Shown here: one piece after another, positions 30,868-38,650 of the stretch
Layout of the letters: each line of letters begins with the position of its first letter
Position numbering within the stretch: the stretch's first letter is position 1
Source: Azohydromonas caseinilytica
GTDB taxonomy: Bacteria; Pseudomonadota; Gammaproteobacteria; Burkholderiales; Burkholderiaceae_C
NCBI RefSeq assembly: GCF_012927045.1
Contig: NZ_JABBFW010000007.1
Location: 124,001 to 188,000, forward strand
DNA: 64,000 nucleotides
Direction: 5' to 3'
Notes under the pieces: model-generated
What the model was told of the DNA's origin: nothing
Databases searched by the model: none
What the model saw: the letters and a program-made list of their open reading frames with translations, nothing else
Program-made: the position numbers and the translations under genes

Positions 30868-31848
30868 TCAGTCAGGCTTGACGTGGCCGGCCTTCACCAC
30901 CTCGGTCCAGCGCGGGATCTCGCGCGCGATCAGCTCGCCGAGGGCCTTGGGCGTGGTGGGCGTGGGGATGGCGCCCTCACCGGCCAGTTGCTGGGCCACC
31001 GCGGGCATCTGCAGCGCCTTGTTGATTTCGGCATTGAGCCGTTCCACCACGGCCGCCGGCGTGCCGGCCGGCGCGACGATGCCGTACCACTGGTCGGCCT
31101 CGAAGCCGGGAAAGCCGCTCTCCGCCACGGTGGGCACCTCGGGCAGCGAGGCCAGGCGCTGCGGGCTGGAGACGGCCAGCGCGCGCAGGCGGCCGTTGCG
31201 CACATGCGGCAGCACCCCGGGCGCGCCGGTGAAGGTGGCATCCACCTGCCCGCCCAGCAGGTCGGTCACCGAGGGCGCCGTGCCCTTGTAGGGAATGTGC
31301 AGCATGGGGAACTTCGCCATGAGCTTCAGATACTCGAAGGCGATGTTGGCGGCGCTGCCGTTGCCGCCGGAGGAATAGGTGAGCTTGCCCGGCTGGGCGC
31401 GCGCCGTCCGGATCAGGTCGTCCAGTGTCCTGATGGGCGAATTGGCGTTGACCACCAGCACGTTGGGCACGCGCGCCACCCAGGCCACCGGCACGAAGCT
31501 CTTGAGCGGGTCGTAGGGCAGCCTGGGATAGAGCGCCGGGTTGACCGCCAGCGTGCCGATGTGGCCCATCAGCAGCGTGTGGCCGTCGGCCTCGGCGCGT
31601 GCCGCCTCGGTGGCGCCCAGCGAACCGCCGGCGCCGGGCTTGTTGTCGATCACCACGGTCTGGCCGAGCGCAGGGCCCAGCTTGGCGCCGATGGCGCGCG
31701 CCAGGATGTCGGTGGAGCCGCCCGGCGGGAACGGCACGATCAGCCGCAGCGTCTTGCCGGACTGGGCGCGAACCGCGGGCCAGGCGGCCGAGGCCAGGGC
31801 GCCCAGCAGGATCGCTCGGCGCCGGGGTGCGTGGTGGTTGTGCTCCAT
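30868..31848 (-). CDS. Bug-family periplasmic solute receptor (TctC-like), gallate cluster 1
   Basis: A 326-residue receptor with a twin-arginine-like export signal (RRRAILLGALASAAWPAVRAQ). The Bug fold follows: LRLIVPFPPGGSTDILARAIGAKL, TVVIDNKPGAGGSLGATEAA, LTYSSGGNGSAANIAFEYLK and LHIPYKGTAPSVTDLLGGQVD. Bug proteins bind carboxylates or other small acids and are greatly expanded in Burkholderiales, usually without their own permease. It follows the AAHS transporter gene by 55 bp on the same strand, so an aromatic-acid ligand is plausible (inference). Confidence 0.92.
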   Translation of the reverse strand: MEHNHHAPRRRAILLGALASAAWPAVRAQSGKTLRLIVPFPPGGSTDILARAIGAKLGPALGQTVVIDNKPGAGGSLGATEAARAEADGHTLLMGHIGTLAVNPALYPRLPYDPLKSFVPVAWVARVPNVLVVNANSPIRTLDDLIRTARAQPGKLTYSSGGNGSAANIAFEYLKLMAKFPMLHIPYKGTAPSVTDLLGGQVDATFTGAPGVLPHVRNGRLRALAVSSPQRLASLPEVPTVAESGFPGFEADQWYGIVAPAGTPAAVVERLNAEINKALQMPAVAQQLAGEGAIPTPTTPKALGELIAREIPRWTEVVKAGHVKPD

Positions 31849-31903
31849 CCTCGTCTCCTTGTGTGAGTCCTTGCCCGGCGGGCCGGCAAGCGATGGGCCG
31901 TGG

Positions 31904-33229
31904 TCAGGCCTGGGCGCGCCGGCTCAGCAGCACCGCGCCGGCGGCCAGCGCCGCGGGGATGGCCAGCAGCGACAGGATCGTCTCGAAGCTCCAGCCCAGG
32001 CCCAGCAGCAGGCCGCCGATGGCCGAGCCGAAGATGCTGCCGAAGCGGCCCATGCCCAGCATCCAGCTCACGCCGGTGGCGCGCGCCATGGTCGGGTAGC
32101 ACGAGGGCGCGTAGGCATTGAGGCCGGTCTGCGCGCCGCTCATGCAGAAGCCCACCAGCGCCACCAGCAGCCCCAGCGCCGCCGACATCGTGCCGCTGTA
32201 GGCCAGCAGCAGCACGCTGGCCGCGCCGGCCAGGTAGCCCAGGCTGATCACGCGCGTCGGGGCGCGCTTGTCCATCAGCCAGCCGACGAACACGCCGCCG
32301 ACGGTGCCGCCGATCTGGAACAGGGCCGTCATGTTCGCGGCCTGCGACACGGTGAGGCCGGCGTCCTTGAACAGCGTGGGCAGCCAGCCGGTGAGCAGGT
32401 AGATGACCATGAGACCCATGAAGTAGGTCAGCCACAGCGCGCCCGACATCAGGCCGAAGCCCTTGGAAAACAGCAGCCGCACCGGCGTCTTGGCCGGCGT
32501 CTCCGGCTCCTGCGACACGAAGGCCGTGCCCGCCGGGAAGGTGGCGCCGCAGACGCGGCCCAGCGTGCGGGCGATGCGCTGCGCCGGCGCGCCGCGCACG
32601 GCCAGGAAGCGCGAGGACTCGGGCAGCAGCAGCATCAGCAGCGGCACCAGTGCCAGCGGCACCAGGCCGCCGGCCACCAGCACGGCGCGCCAGCCGTACA
32701 CGGGAATGAGCGAGGCCGCCACGAAGCCCACCAGCGCCGAGCCCAGGTTGAAGCCGGTGAACATCATGGTCACCATCAGCGAGCGCGACTTCTCGGGCAC
32801 GTACTCCGACAGCAGCGTCGTGGTGTTGGGCATCGCCGCGCCCAGGCCGATGCCGGTGAGAAAGCGCAGCCCCATCAACTCCGTCACGTTGTGGGCGTAG
32901 GACGCCGCCAGCGTGAACAGCGCGAAGGCCAGCACCGAGCCCACCAGCACCTTCTTGCGCCCCACCTTGTCGGAGGCCGGACCGGCTAACAGCGCGCCGA
33001 CCACCAGGCCGATGGGCGCGGCGCTCATCACCATGCCGAAGGCGGCGCGCGAGATGCCCCACTCCTGCAGGATGGTGGGCGCCACGAAGCCCATGATCGC
33101 GACGTCCATGCCGTCGGCCGCGACGATGAGGAAGCACAGGCCGAGCACCAGCCACTGGTAGCCGGACATCGGCCGCGCGTTGATGAAGGTGCGCACGTCC
33201 ACCGTGGACGCTGCGGAAAAGGAATTCAA
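31904..33229 (-). CDS. AAHS-family aromatic acid/H+ symporter, probable gallate transporter, TTG start
   Basis: A 12-helix MFS protein of 441 residues: VDVRTFINARPMSGYQWLVLGLCFLIVAADGMDVAIMGFVAPTIL is the PcaK/BenK-type opening with the conserved Asp pair, and GPASDKVGRKKVLVGSV is the loop 2-3 motif. The TTG at 33229 is preceded by AGGAGA at a 6-7 nt spacing and matches the family N-terminus. An in-frame ATG at 33325 would add a 32-residue low-complexity extension. The promoter module upstream (33391-33490) duplicates the one in front of gallate dioxygenase, which is the main reason for proposing gallate as substrate. Confidence 0.88.
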   Translation of the reverse strand: MNSFSAASTVDVRTFINARPMSGYQWLVLGLCFLIVAADGMDVAIMGFVAPTILQEWGISRAAFGMVMSAAPIGLVVGALLAGPASDKVGRKKVLVGSVLAFALFTLAASYAHNVTELMGLRFLTGIGLGAAMPNTTTLLSEYVPEKSRSLMVTMMFTGFNLGSALVGFVAASLIPVYGWRAVLVAGGLVPLALVPLLMLLLPESSRFLAVRGAPAQRIARTLGRVCGATFPAGTAFVSQEPETPAKTPVRLLFSKGFGLMSGALWLTYFMGLMVIYLLTGWLPTLFKDAGLTVSQAANMTALFQIGGTVGGVFVGWLMDKRAPTRVISLGYLAGAASVLLLAYSGTMSAALGLLVALVGFCMSGAQTGLNAYAPSCYPTMARATGVSWMLGMGRFGSIFGSAIGGLLLGLGWSFETILSLLAIPAALAAGAVLLSRRAQA

Positions 33230-33390
33230 GCTTGTCTCCTGAGAGTCGTGATAACCGGGCCGGCTGTCGCCTTGAACAGCCGCGGTGTGCGGGCCGCCTC
33301 CGGGGGCGGCGGATGTCGTTGACACGGGCTTGTCTCCATGGCTGCGATCAACGGCTCCTTGCGCCAGCTCCAGGGAGCTGCGCCGGCCGT

Positions 33391-33490
33391 TTGATCTGTG
33401 TCACGAGAAAGTCGCGACTCTAGGGACGAGGGCCCTCGGCCATAAGATGACGCGAAGGCGGGCGCGATAACCGAGGAATATCAGGGTTAA
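33391..33490 (-). promoter_or_regulatory. Duplicated LysR-controlled promoter module, copy 1 (AAHS transporter)
   Basis: About 100 bp align with 36137-36234, with only a few substitutions and two small gaps. Read on the minus strand, TTATGG (-35 candidate, complement of 33440-33445) and TAGAGT (-10 candidate, complement of 33417-33422) are 17 bp apart. Transcription would begin near 33410, about 180 nt before the TTG start. The shared blocks include the complements of CCATAAGATGACGCGAA and CGACTCTAGGGACG. Confidence 0.75.
33466..33482. promoter_or_regulatory. LysR-type box GATA-N9-TATC, copy 1
   Basis: GATA (33466-33469) and TATC (33479-33482) form a perfect interrupted palindrome that contains the LysR-family T-N11-A pattern. 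Its centre is about 64 bp upstream of the inferred transcription start, the usual activating position for this family. The same box occurs at 36210-36226. Confidence 0.7.
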
Positions 33491-33509
33491 CCTGAGTTCG
33501 AAGGGCGCC

Positions 33510-34505
33510 TCACTGCCGCTCGATCTTGGCCTCCGCGATCACGGCGGACCAGCGCTTGATCTCCGAGGCCAGCAGCGTCTGCAACTCCTGCGGCGTGCCG
33601 CCCTTGGGGCGCACGCCCAGCTTCTGCAGCTGCTGCTGCACTTCGGGCTGCTTCAGCGCGTCGTTGGCGGCCCGGTTCAGGCGCTCGATGACGGCCTGCG
33701 GCGTCTTGGCCGGCACGGCCAGCGCGTTCCAGGAGGCGACGTTGTAGTTGCGCACGCCCGACTCCTGCACGGTCGGCACGTCGGGCAGCGTCGGGAAGCG
33801 CTTGTCCGAGGTCACGGCCAGGGCGCGCAGCGTCTTGCCCGTGACCTGCGACAGGAAGGGGCCCAGGATCTCGAAGCCGATGTCGATCTCACCGCCGCGC
33901 AAGGCGGTCAGCACCGCCGCGGAGGCCTTGTAGGGCACGATCACCGCGTCGATGCCGGCTGTGGTCTTGAACAGCTCGGCCGCCAGGTGCTGGGTGGAGC
34001 CTATGGAAATGGTGCCGATGGTGAGCTTGCCCGGGTTGGCCTTGGCGTAGCCGATCACTTCGGCCAGGCTCTTGAAGCGCGAGCCGTTGTCCACGAAGGC
34101 CGCCAGGTCGAAGAAGCCCAGCGTGGCCACGGGCGCGAAGTCGCGGATCGAGCTGAAGGGCAGCTTCTTGAACAGTCCCTCGCTGACGGCGTTGGAATTG
34201 CTCATCAGCAGCACGGTGTAGCCGTCGGGCGCGGCCTTGGCCACCGCCTGGGAGGCGACGATGCTGCCGGCGCTGGGCCGGTTGTCGATCACGATGGTCT
34301 GGCCCAGCGACTTGGCCACGGCCTGCGTCACGGTGCGGGCCGTGATGTCGGCGATGCCGCCCGGCGCGAAGGGCACGATCAGCGTGATGGTCTTGGCGGG
34401 CCAGGCCGGTTGCGCCTGCACCCAGCGGGCGGCCGGCAGCGCGAGCGCTGCGGTGAGCAGGCGGCGGCGGGTGGGCTGGAACCGAGGCCGGTGCGAGGAA
34501 GTCAT
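33510..34505 (-). CDS. Bug-family periplasmic solute receptor (TctC-like), gallate cluster 2
   Basis: A 331-residue receptor: signal sequence with TRRRLLTAALALPAARWVQAQ (twin-arginine-like), then ITLIVPFAPGGIADITARTVTQAVA, TIVIDNRPSAGSIVASQAVAKAAPDGY and VIVPYKASAAVLTALRGGEIDIGFE. It lies between gallate dioxygenase and the AAHS transporter on the same strand, so it may bind gallate or a related phenolic acid (inference). Two strong hairpins separate it from the dioxygenase gene, so it is probably transcribed partly from its own promoter. Confidence 0.92.
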   Translation of the reverse strand: MTSSHRPRFQPTRRRLLTAALALPAARWVQAQPAWPAKTITLIVPFAPGGIADITARTVTQAVAKSLGQTIVIDNRPSAGSIVASQAVAKAAPDGYTVLLMSNSNAVSEGLFKKLPFSSIRDFAPVATLGFFDLAAFVDNGSRFKSLAEVIGYAKANPGKLTIGTISIGSTQHLAAELFKTTAGIDAVIVPYKASAAVLTALRGGEIDIGFEILGPFLSQVTGKTLRALAVTSDKRFPTLPDVPTVQESGVRNYNVASWNALAVPAKTPQAVIERLNRAANDALKQPEVQQQLQKLGVRPKGGTPQELQTLLASEIKRWSAVIAEAKIERQ

Positions 34506-34588
34506 GGGGAAAGTCTCCGAGGCAATTCACCGCGCAGCATATGGCGGGCCCAGGGCGACGGGCTCGCGCGGTCCCGGCACAAGCGCGT

Positions 34589-34621
34589 GCAGGCGTCGCG
34601 CGATGTTCGCGCGACGCCTGC
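34589..34621 (-). terminator. Long hairpin between gallate dioxygenase and Bug receptor genes
   Basis: GCAGGCGTCGCGCG (34589-34602) and its exact complement (34608-34621) give a 14-bp perfect stem with a 5-nt loop. This is the strongest hairpin I noticed in the window. It lacks a T-tract. It lies downstream of galA and 84 bp upstream of the Bug receptor start. Confidence 0.6.
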
Positions 34622-34712
34622 GGGGGCGGGCTTGGCCGGGATGCGGCGGTGCGGCCGGTGCGGGCCGGCGTGGGGCACTCAGTCCGGCGACGCCGGTGCG
34701 CCCTCGAATGTT

Positions 34713-34738
34713 CCCGGGCCGCCGGATGACGGCCCGGG
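34713..34738 (-). terminator. Hairpin just downstream of gallate dioxygenase
   Basis: CCCGGGCCG (34713-34721) pairs perfectly with CGGCCCGGG (34730-34738), 17 bp after the galA stop codon in the direction of transcription. There is no U-tract, so it may be Rho-dependent or a 3'-end stabiliser. Confidence 0.5.
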
Positions 34739-34754
34739 TGCTTGGCGCTTCAGG

Positions 34755-36047
34755 TCAGCCCTTCTTGCTGTCCCAGGCCAGCGTGGCGGCGTCCTTGCCG
34801 GCCACGGAGTACAGCGCGCCCGGCGCGTTGCGCGTGGCCTGGAACTGCTCCAGCGTCTCGCCGCGCATGGCGGCGTAGATGTGCAGGTTGGACACGCCCA
34901 CCACCGCGCCCAGCTTCTCCAGCACGAAGAAGGAGGCGCCGTACTGGATGAGCGCGCGCCAGTCGCGCCGTCGCACCATGTCGCGCTCGTGTTCGCTCAG
35001 GCCGGCTGCTTCATAGGCCGCCTCGGGCGCCTCCAGGAAGCGCGCGCGCTGCTCGGGGATGATGAGGTCGTGCAGGAAGCGGTTGAGGCGGTAGGCCTTG
35101 ACGCTGCGCTCCAGCGTGAACGCGTAGGTGCCCTGCAGCTTCTCCGCGCCCTGGAGTTGCAGGCCCATGGCGTCGCGGTGGCGCGCCAGCACCGATTCGG
35201 GCAGCGGCCCGGTGGCGCACTCGAAGATGGCGGTGGCGATGCCCGTCATCGACGGCAGGTAGTAGCTGCGGTGCCTGCACTCGACCTTGGCGCCCAGCGC
35301 GCCGCGCATGGTCAGCCACATGATGACCTCGGCACCCTCCATGCCGCCGAGCTCGGCGTACTCGGCGTGCGTCATGTCGGCGAGCTGTTCGGGATCGTGC
35401 TCGAACAGGTCCAGAAACTTGTGGTCCCACGCCACGTTGTTGAAGCCCGCGCGCTCGCCGTGCACCTGGTGCGACAGGCCGCCGGTGGCCACCACCGCCA
35501 CGCGCAGGTCTTCGGGGTAGCTCTCGATGGCGCGGCGCAGCGCCTGGCCGAGCTTGTAGAAGCGCCGGGCCGTCGGGATGGGGAACTGCAGCACGCCCAT
35601 TTGCAGCGGCACCAGCCTGGCGGGCCAGTCGGGCTTGTGCTCGCACAGCATGGACAGCGGCGAGAAGCAGCCATGGTCCAGCGGCTTGTTCTGGAAGCAG
35701 GAGAGGTCGAACTCCTCGGACACCAGCGACTGCGCGATGTGCGCCGCGAAGCGCGGGTGCCCGGCGATCGGCGGCAGGTCGCGCGCGCCGCCGCCCTCGT
35801 CGGCCACGCGCCACTCCTCGCCCACGCCCAGCGCGAAGGCCGAGTAGTGGTCGAAGAAGAAGGAGGTGACGTGGTCGTTGTAGGTCAGCAGCAGCACGTC
35901 GGGGCGCTGGTCCTTGATCCACTGCCGCACCGGGTCGAAAGCCTCGAACACCGGCTGCCAGGCCGGGTCGTGGCGCTTGTCGCGGTCGAAGGCGAAGCCG
36001 ATGGTGGGTGTGTGCGAAGCGGCGATACCGCCGATGATGGTTGCCAT
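34755..36047 (-). CDS. galA: Gallate dioxygenase (extradiol, LigAB-fusion type)
   Basis: This non-heme iron extradiol dioxygenase opens the gallate ring to 4-oxalomesaconate. Its 430 residues match the GalA/DesB layout: a LigB-like catalytic part (~1-280) and a LigA-like helical part (~290-425; ERSVKAYRLNRFLHDLI, ALIQYGASFFVLEKLGAVVGVSN). Candidate iron ligands fall at the positions known in DesB: His12 (AASHTP), His59 (YNDHV) and Glu240 (EGAEV); His125 and His193/His196 (LSHQVH) line the site. The hydratase and aldolase that finish the pathway are not in the window. It is divergent from a LysR gene with a LysR box between them. Confidence 0.9.
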   Translation of the reverse strand: MATIIGGIAASHTPTIGFAFDRDKRHDPAWQPVFEAFDPVRQWIKDQRPDVLLLTYNDHVTSFFFDHYSAFALGVGEEWRVADEGGGARDLPPIAGHPRFAAHIAQSLVSEEFDLSCFQNKPLDHGCFSPLSMLCEHKPDWPARLVPLQMGVLQFPIPTARRFYKLGQALRRAIESYPEDLRVAVVATGGLSHQVHGERAGFNNVAWDHKFLDLFEHDPEQLADMTHAEYAELGGMEGAEVIMWLTMRGALGAKVECRHRSYYLPSMTGIATAIFECATGPLPESVLARHRDAMGLQLQGAEKLQGTYAFTLERSVKAYRLNRFLHDLIIPEQRARFLEAPEAAYEAAGLSEHERDMVRRRDWRALIQYGASFFVLEKLGAVVGVSNLHIYAAMRGETLEQFQATRNAPGALYSVAGKDAATLAWDSKKG

Positions 36048-36136
36048 GGGAACGTTTTCCTGGAGATGCCGCTCGTCCGCCGAGGCGCGGGCCTCGAACG
36101 AGGCGGCGCCGCCGCGCCCGGGCAGGTGCGGGCCTG

Positions 36137-36234
36137 TTGATCTGCGTGACGAAGGCCGCGACTCTAGGGACGGAATCGTGCGGCCATAAGATGACGCGAA
36201 GCGGGCCGCGATAACCGGCCGATATCAGGGAAAA
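36137..36234 (-). promoter_or_regulatory. Duplicated LysR-controlled promoter module, copy 2 (gallate dioxygenase)
   Basis: This copy fills the intergenic region between galA and the LysR gene and aligns with 33391-33490. On the minus strand, TTATGG (complement of 36184-36189) and TAGAGT (complement of 36161-36166) are 17 bp apart, the same spacing as in copy 1. The predicted start is near 36154, giving a leader of about 107 nt before the galA ATG. Confidence 0.78.
36210..36226. promoter_or_regulatory. LysR-type box GATA-N9-TATC, copy 2
   Basis: GATA (36210-36213) and TATC (36223-36226) repeat the box of copy 1; only the 9-bp spacer differs. It lies about 64 bp upstream of the inferred galA start site and only 10 bp from the ATG of the divergent LysR gene. 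The same site could therefore activate galA and repress the regulator. Confidence 0.75.
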
Positions 36235-36236
36235 CA

Positions 36237-37151
36237 ATGAAGTTGCAGTCACTGCGCGCGCTGGTGGCGGCCGTGGAAACCGGCAGCCTGCGCAACGCGG
36301 CGCGCCAGCTGGGCGTGTCCCAGCCGGCGCTGACCAAGGCGATCCGCGAGCTGGAGCAGGAGCTGGGGGCGCCGCTGCTGATGCGCTCCAACACCGGGGT
36401 GTCCACCACCGCGCAGGGGCGCGTGCTGGCGGACCGGGCCAGGACGGTGGAGCGCGAGCTCGCGGCGGCGGTGGACCAGATCCGGCAGCTCAGCGGCGAG
36501 ATGGTCGGCAGCCTGCATGTCGCGGCCGTGCCGCTGGCGCTGACGCTGCTGGTGCCCGAGGCGCTGCGCACCTTCAGCGCCGCCTACCCCGGCATCCGGC
36601 TGCGCATCGACGAGGAGCTGTACATGGCGCAGCTCACCCGCTTGCGCGCCGGCGAGGTGGAGGTGGCGGTCGGCCCGGTGCCCTCGGGGCTGCCCGCGGG
36701 CGAGCTGGTCATCGAGCCGCTGATGCCGATCCAGATGGTGGTGGTGGCGCAGAAGTCCTCACTGCATGCCCGGGCGAAGTCGCTGGCCGAGTTGGCGGAG
36801 GCGCGCTGGGTGTTCACGGGCACCTCGGCCGACGCGGGCTATGCCCGGCACCTGTTTACCGAGCATGGCCTGCCCGTGCCCAAGGCCAGCGCGGTGGTGA
36901 ACTCCACGCTGGGCCTGCTGGCGCTGATCTGCGGCGGGGATTTTGTGGGCCTGATGCCGCGGCAGATCGCCATGCACCCGATGGCTGGGGCCTACATGAA
37001 GATCGTGCCGGTCCAGGAAGGCGCGTTGCAGGCCCACATGGCGGCCATGACGCGCCCGGAAAGCGCGCTGGTGCCGGCGGTGCGCCAGTTCATCGCCCAC
37101 CTGGGGCGGGCGGCGCATCACTTCGGGCACCTGGAGACGCCGGCGTGGTGA
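36237..37151 (+). CDS. LysR-family regulator of the gallate genes (GalR-like)
   Basis: A 304-residue LTTR. Its N-terminal winged helix-turn-helix is MKLQSLRALVAAVETGSLRNAARQLGVSQPALTKAIRELEQELGAPLLMR. The C-terminal periplasmic-binding-type effector domain runs from ~90 to 295 (GSLHVAAVPLALTLLVPEALRTF). It is divergent from gallate dioxygenase, the classic LTTR arrangement, and the intergenic region has a T-N11-A box. A second identical box precedes the AAHS transporter gene, so I infer both transporter and dioxygenase are its targets, with gallate or its product as inducer. The box is 10 bp from the start codon, suggesting autorepression. Confidence 0.9.
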   Translation: MKLQSLRALVAAVETGSLRNAARQLGVSQPALTKAIRELEQELGAPLLMRSNTGVSTTAQGRVLADRARTVERELAAAVDQIRQLSGEMVGSLHVAAVPLALTLLVPEALRTFSAAYPGIRLRIDEELYMAQLTRLRAGEVEVAVGPVPSGLPAGELVIEPLMPIQMVVVAQKSSLHARAKSLAELAEARWVFTGTSADAGYARHLFTEHGLPVPKASAVVNSTLGLLALICGGDFVGLMPRQIAMHPMAGAYMKIVPVQEGALQAHMAAMTRPESALVPAVRQFIAHLGRAAHHFGHLETPAW

Positions 37152-37154
37152 GCG

Positions 37155-37832
37155 TCACAGCCCGCCTGCCAGGTGACTCACCGTCAGCGAGCGCAGCAGC
37201 GGCAGCTTGCCGGTGAAGAAATGGTCCGCGCCCGGGACCACCAGAACGGGCTTGACCTGGGGACGGGCCCAGTCCAGCACGTTGGCCAGGGGCACGGTCT
37301 CGTCCAGCTCGCCATGAATGACGAGCGCCTCGTCCACGGCGGCCGGCGTCTCGAAGCGGCGCCCGCTGCGGACCTCGCCGGCCGGCATGCCGGCCAGCAC
37401 CACCCGCGCCGCCGGCCGGCCCGCGTCCGCCAGCCGCCGCGCCACGCGCGCCTGCACGAAGGCACCGAAGGAGAAGCCCACCAGCGCCAGCGGCAGGCCT
37501 TCGTGCTCGGCGCGCAGCCGCCCGGCCAGCGCCAGCAGGTCCTCGGCTTCGCCGAAGCCATGGTCATGCGCGCCCTGGCTGGCGCCCACGCCGCGGAAGT
37601 TCGGCCGCAGGCTCAACCAGCCGTCGTCGCGCAGCGCACGCCCCAGCAGCTGCGGGATCTTGTGCTGCGCGCTGCCGCCCAGCAGGGGCTGCGGATGCGC
37701 GACGATGGCCACACCGCGCGGAGCGTCCGGCGGAGGGTCCACGAAGACCTCCATGGCTCCCGTGGGGGCATCGATCAACACGGCGCCGCGGACATCGGCT
37801 GCGTGTCCGAACAGGCGGGTGGCTGCGTGCAC
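37155..37832 (-). CDS. Alpha/beta hydrolase, dienelactone-hydrolase-like
   Basis: A compact 225-residue alpha/beta hydrolase: AIVAHPQPLLGGSAQHKIPQLL, LRPNFRGVGASQGAHDHGFGE, nucleophile elbow GFSFG (SerAsp-His type, Ser in G-F-S-F-G), Asp in HGELDETVPL and His in GADHFFTGKL. This is the pattern of short-chain serine hydrolases often annotated as alpha/beta family proteins near COG2945. The substrate is unknown. It converges with the LysR gene, with stops 3 bp apart, and has no obvious functional link to it. Confidence 0.85.
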   Translation of the reverse strand: MHAATRLFGHAADVRGAVLIDAPTGAMEVFVDPPPDAPRGVAIVAHPQPLLGGSAQHKIPQLLGRALRDDGWLSLRPNFRGVGASQGAHDHGFGEAEDLLALAGRLRAEHEGLPLALVGFSFGAFVQARVARRLADAGRPAARVVLAGMPAGEVRSGRRFETPAAVDEALVIHGELDETVPLANVLDWARPQVKPVLVVPGADHFFTGKLPLLRSLTVSHLAGGL

Positions 37833-37978
37833 CGGTCAGATCCTTCTACTGCTTTGCGGTTCGTGCGCCAGCCTACAGCGCCATGGCCCCGGGCACGGAC
37901 TACGCCACGGCGTCCGCGTTCTCGGCCCGGCCTTTGCGGCCTGCACAGGGGACGCCTTCACCCTGGCCCCACAGGCAC

Positions 37979-38605
37979 TCACCGCGCCACGATCAGGCGC
38001 GTGCCCAGCCCGATGAAGATCATGCCGGCGAGGCGATCGAGCCACAGCGCGGAGCGCGGCCGGCGGTTGAGCCATTGCCCGATGCCTCCGGCAAAGAACC
38101 CGAGCAGGCCGAACAGCAGGGCGGCCTGGGCCGTGAAGATGACGCCCAGGGCGGCGAGCTGCGTCCCGACCGGGCCCTGCGCCGGCACCACGAACTGCGG
38201 CAGGAAGGACAGGAAGAACAGCACCACCTTCGGATTGATCGCGTTGGCAACCACTCCCTTGAAGAACAGCGCCCGCAAGCTCGAATCCGCGGACTGCGCA
38301 TGGCCGATGCGGGTCGAGCCCCGGCTGCGCAGCGCCTGGGCGCCCAGCCACACCAGGTAGAGGCCACCGGCCCACTTCAGCAGCGTGAAGGCCAGCGGCG
38401 AGGCCGCCACGATCGCGCTCACGCCAATGGCGGCCAGCAGCGTATGGCTCAGGCAACCCAGGGCGCAGCCGAGCCCGAAGGCGATGCCCTGCCGGCGTCC
38501 CTTGGAGATGCCCACACTGAGCACCATCAGGTTGTCCGGACCGGGGGAGGCCGTGATGAGCACGGCGGCGAGCAGGAAGGCGAGAGCCTGGGACAGCGTG
38601 AGCAT
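37979..38605 (-). CDS. LysE/RhtB-family exporter
   Basis: A 208-residue inner-membrane exporter with about six helices, starting MLTLSQALAFLLAAVLITASPGPDNLMVLSVGISKGRRQGIAFGLG, the characteristic LysE opening with the PGP motif, and containing FFKGVVANAINPKVVLFFLSFLPQFV. Members export amino acids or homoserine-lactone-like compounds; the substrate here is not predictable. It stands alone, with 146 bp downstream to the hydrolase gene. Confidence 0.92.
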   Translation of the reverse strand: MLTLSQALAFLLAAVLITASPGPDNLMVLSVGISKGRRQGIAFGLGCALGCLSHTLLAAIGVSAIVAASPLAFTLLKWAGGLYLVWLGAQALRSRGSTRIGHAQSADSSLRALFFKGVVANAINPKVVLFFLSFLPQFVVPAQGPVGTQLAALGVIFTAQAALLFGLLGFFAGGIGQWLNRRPRSALWLDRLAGMIFIGLGTRLIVAR

Positions 38606-38650
38606 GCCCGATGATAGGTGCCGGGGTGCACCGCCACGCCCGGCCCCCCG

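Noticed and set aside
33230-33325. ATG start of the AAHS transporter at 33325
   Set aside because: It would add a 32-residue Ser/Gly/His-rich tail; the TTG at 33229 has AGGAGA at good spacing and matches related transporters. It is not fully excluded because the inferred transcript covers both.
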